Shown one piece after another: positions 7,064-8,064 of a stretch of DNA of 8,064 nucleotides; position 1 is the stretch's first letter, and each line of letters starts with the position of its first letter. The notes beneath the pieces are model-generated. The model worked only from the letters and a program-made list of their open reading frames with translations. It was not told where the DNA came from and ran no database searches. Source of the DNA: Bacteroidales bacterium UBA6244 (GTDB lineage Bacteria > Bacteroidota > Bacteroidia > Bacteroidales > F082); the NCBI GenBank assembly GCA_002440885.1, contig DJVY01000070.1, forward strand, positions 4,075 to 12,138, given 5' to 3'. Position numbers and translations under genes: made by a program.

Positions 7064-7348
7064 ATGAAAAGTTCGAGAATTAAATTTGTATTGTTTTTGC
7101 TTTTTGCTGCACTGTTTTTTACTTCATGTGCGCCAGGAGGGCAAGAGTTTGTTGATCAACCTGCTGGCTTTTTTATGGGGTTATGGCACGGGTTTATATC
7201 ATTTTTCACCTTCATAATCAGTCTTTTCAACGAAAATGTTGGAGTTTATGAGGTGAACAACAACGGCGGGTGGTACAATTTCGGGTTTATACTTGGGATT
7301 TCCATTTTTTACGGAGGCGGATCAAAAGGAACCTGTGGAAGACGTTAA
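7064..7348 (+). CDS. Small predicted lipoprotein with GLWHG membrane segment, function unknown
   Basis: A 94-residue protein. Residues 1-21 are a lipoprotein signal (KSSRIK, a hydrophobic stretch of F/L, then the lipobox FTSC with C22 as the lipidated cysteine). Acylation should anchor it to a membrane. A second hydrophobic helix at about 35-55 holds the GLWHG motif (39-43). This is followed by SLFNENVGVYEVNNNGGWYN, a third hydrophobic stretch at 73-83, and a glycine-rich basic tail (GGGSKGTCGRR). From memory, similar short proteins with 'PAGF..G.WHG...P..fi.SLF....iYevnN.GwwY.fGF' occur in several bacterial phyla and have no assigned role. The length matches those relatives, so it seems intact. 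No neighbour gives a functional hint. Confidence 0.75.
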   Translation: MKSSRIKFVLFLLFAALFFTSCAPGGQEFVDQPAGFFMGLWHGFISFFTFIISLFNENVGVYEVNNNGGWYNFGFILGISIFYGGGSKGTCGRR

Positions 7349-7443
7349 ACACAATTGCCAGAATCTTTGTTTTAACCATTCAGATGCAAAAATGTCCTGT
7401 GATAATTCTTAAATAAAATAATGGGAGAATAAAGATTTATTCT

Positions 7444-7451
7444 TAATTTTG
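7444..7451 (+). promoter_or_regulatory. -7 promoter box of the tRNA locus
   Basis: TAATTTTG matches TAnnTTTG and predicts transcription starting near 7458, about 40 nt before the broken tRNA copy. No -33 TTG is visible. It is the only promoter-like element between the lipoprotein gene and the intact tRNA, so it probably serves both tRNA copies. Bases 7349-7443 show nothing else I can identify. Confidence 0.45.
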
Positions 7452-7456
7452 CACTC

Positions 7457-7498
7457 CGAAATTGAAATCAACCAATTTCGAATTTGCTTTAAAAAGCA
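7457..7498 (+). repeat. Two leader hairpins before the broken tRNA copy
   Basis: CGAAATTG (7457-7464) and CAATTTCG (7473-7480) form a perfect 8-bp stem with an 8-nt loop. TGCTTT (7485-7490) and AAAGCA (7493-7498) form a second 6-bp stem that ends one base before the tRNA-like sequence. They would lie in the 5' leader of the tRNA transcript. Their role is unknown; processing signals are one option and AT-rich chance pairing another. Confidence 0.35.
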
Positions 7499-7553
7499 GG
7501 GTCTATAGCTCAGTTGGTTAGCCCCGATGGCTATCGGGGTGACTCATAATCAG
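7499..7553 (+). pseudogene. Disrupted tRNA copy (CAU anticodon) with palindrome insert
   Basis: Bases 7499-7521 are a 5' tRNA half (acceptor strand GGGTCTA, then TAGCTCAGTTGGTTAG). They match the intact tRNA at 7603 except for one base in the acceptor strand (T for C at position 4). In place of the 7 nt that should join the D arm to the anticodon arm there is CCCCGATGGCTATCGGGG plus T. The core GACTCATAATCAG of the anticodon arm (7541-7553) then resumes, with CAT in the loop. Everything after that (variable loop, T arm, 3' acceptor strand) is missing, so it cannot fold as a tRNA. It is a degraded second copy of the downstream gene or of a close relative. Confidence 0.8.
7522..7539. repeat. 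Perfect palindromic insert within the tRNA remnant
   Basis: CCCCGAT-GGCT-ATCGGGG is a 7-bp perfect stem with a 4-nt loop, inserted between the D-arm and anticodon-arm sequence of the broken tRNA. It resembles short GC-rich REP-like palindromes of the type CCCGATnnnnATCGGG that I recall being dispersed in some Bacteroidota genomes; that link is from memory. No second full copy occurs in this window. Confidence 0.6.
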
Positions 7554-7602
7554 AATTAAAATGGATTATGATAGACTAATTGACTAATAGTTCCAAACAA
7601 CA

Positions 7603-7676
7603 GGGCCTATAGCTCAGTTGGTTAGAGTCCCTGACTCATAATCAGGTTGTCCCAGGTTCAAGTCCTGGTGGGCCCA
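7603..7676 (+). tRNA. tRNA with CAU anticodon (probably Ile2, possibly elongator Met)
   Basis: A complete 74-nt cloverleaf: acceptor GGGCCTA paired with TGGGCCC (one U-G pair), D stem GCTC/GAGT (closing G-U), anticodon stem CCTGA/TCAGG with loop CTCATAA (anticodon CAT at 7637-7639), 5-nt variable loop TTGTC, T stem CCAGG/CCTGG with loop TTCAAGT, discriminator A73 at 7676. No CCA is encoded (CTA follows), so CCA must be added after transcription. The CTCATAA loop is shared by elongator Met and by lysidine-modified Ile2. Acceptor pairs C4-G69 and C5-G68 match positive determinants reported for E. coli TilS, which tips the call to Ile2. Transcription probably begins at the promoter upstream of the broken copy. 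Confidence 0.9.
7636..7660 (+). repeat. 25-bp direct repeat, left copy (inside intact tRNA)
   Basis: The segment from the second base of the anticodon loop to the middle of the T loop. It recurs without mismatch at 8006-8030, 370 bp away. The flanking bases differ on both sides, so the repeat ends sharply. Together the two copies bracket the tRNA 3' end, the terminator and the GIY-YIG gene. Confidence 0.9.
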
Positions 7677-7684
7677 CTAACCAC

Positions 7685-7715
7685 AAAACCGCTGACTACC
7701 AAGTCAGCGGTTTTT
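7685..7715 (+). terminator. Rho-independent terminator of the tRNA gene
   Basis: AAAACCGCTGAC (7685-7696) and GTCAGCGGTTTT (7703-7714) form a perfect 12-bp stem with loop TACCAA, ending in a run of five T. It starts 8 nt after the tRNA 3' end. The start codon of the GIY-YIG gene comes 5 nt after the last T. Confidence 0.9.
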
Positions 7716-7720
7716 CTCTT

Positions 7721-8011
7721 ATGTGTTATTGTTATATCTTACACAGCGAAAAACTTGACCGTTATTATATCGGGTCAACTATACTACAACCGGAGGAGCG
7801 TTTGAAGGCTCACCTGTCTGACTATTATGGAAATAGCAAGTATACAGCCAAGACGAAGGACTGGACACTTTTTTATTCTATTGCATGTTGTTCTATCGAA
7901 CAGGCCAAAAAGGTTGAAAATCACATTAAAAGAATGCGGAATAAGAAGTACATTCAAAACTTGCCCTTATATCCCGATATAGCCGAAAAGCTTTTGTCAA
8001 AATATTCATAA
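7721..8011 (+). CDS. Small GIY-YIG nuclease between tRNA copies
   Basis: A 96-residue single-domain GIY-YIG protein. The signature is YCYILHS (3-9) followed by YYIGST (15-20), with R27 and H31 in ERLKAH and E66 in KKVENHIKRM, corresponding to the catalytic Arg and Glu of the family (R27 and E75 in I-TevI). A basic tract KRMRNKKYI (70-78) follows. It is complete for the short, stand-alone type and has no separate DNA-binding domain. Such enzymes nick or cut DNA. The setting is odd: the ATG is 5 nt past the tRNA terminator, no promoter or Shine-Dalgarno sequence is visible, and the last codon and stop (TCA TAA) belong to a copy of the tRNA anticodon loop. Upstream, the frame stays open back through the terminator and most of the tRNA (to TAG at 7610), without an ATG, GTG or TTG. 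I infer a mobile or formerly mobile nuclease cassette targeting tRNA genes. Confidence 0.85.
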   Translation: MCYCYILHSEKLDRYYIGSTILQPEERLKAHLSDYYGNSKYTAKTKDWTLFYSIACCSIEQAKKVENHIKRMRNKKYIQNLPLYPDIAEKLLSKYS

Positions 8012-8030
8012 TCAGGTTGTCCCAGGTTCA
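8006..8030 (+). repeat. 25-bp direct repeat, right copy (tRNA fragment)
   Basis: An exact copy of tRNA positions from the anticodon loop to the T loop (7636-7660). Neither the tRNA 5' half nor its last 16 nt is present here. The first two codons of the repeat, TCA TAA, supply the last residue and stop of the GIY-YIG gene. The following 34 bases to the end of the window begin with CCCCGA and contain nothing else I recognise. Confidence 0.9.
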
Positions 8031-8064
8031 CCCCGAACGCTCCTAAATTCCGCATGTCTCCGCA

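Noticed and set aside
7574..7588. Tandem GACTAAT repeats between the two tRNA copies
   Set aside because: Two copies of a 7-mer in AT-rich DNA are too few to call a repeat element.
7499..7602. Functional second tRNA with an intron-like insert
   Set aside because: No T arm or 3' acceptor strand complementary to GGGTCTA can be found before the next tRNA begins.
7499..8030. CRISPR array, given several repeated segments
   Set aside because: The repeats are tRNA pieces of different extent, unevenly spaced and separated by genes; there is no regular repeat-spacer pattern.

Overview
The base composition, protein families and promoter boxes (TAnnTTTG -7 elements at five places, hardly any Shine-Dalgarno sequences) point to a member of the Bacteroidota, possibly an environmental Bacteroidales/Marinilabiliales-type organism. 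The phylum is a fairly safe inference; the order is a guess. The tRNA gene has no encoded CCA tail.

Left part (179-3527, + strand): a compact molybdenum-cofactor (Moco) operon, moeA, a short-form moaA, moaC and a MOSC-MogA fusion. The genes overlap or abut (17-nt overlap, 1-nt gap, 4-nt ATGA overlap), so translational coupling is likely. Together they cover the first step (GTP to cPMP, MoaA and MoaC) and the last steps (adenylation of molybdopterin by the MogA domain, metal insertion by MoeA). The MPT synthase genes moaD/moaE are not in the window.

Middle part (3551-6882): on the minus strand, a CPBP-family membrane protease gene followed 3 nt later by an RNase HI gene with an N-terminal hybrid-binding domain. 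Diverging from them on the plus strand is a dusB-type tRNA dihydrouridine synthase. The two -7 boxes of this divergent pair are 1 bp apart. A YihX-like HAD phosphatase gene on the minus strand converges on dusB.

Right part (7004-8064): a small predicted lipoprotein of an uncharacterised GLWHG type, then the most unusual region. A promoter is followed by a broken tRNA copy (5' half plus anticodon arm) interrupted by a perfect 18-bp palindrome. Next come an intact CAU-anticodon tRNA (probably lysidine-type Ile2, possibly Met), its terminator, and a small GIY-YIG nuclease ORF that starts 5 bp after the terminator. The ORF ends inside a 25-bp exact copy of the tRNA anticodon-loop-to-T-loop segment. 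The intact tRNA and this copy therefore bracket the nuclease gene like attachment-site duplications. The likely reading is a minimal tRNA-targeting GIY-YIG mobile cassette, or its remains, in a degraded tRNA array.
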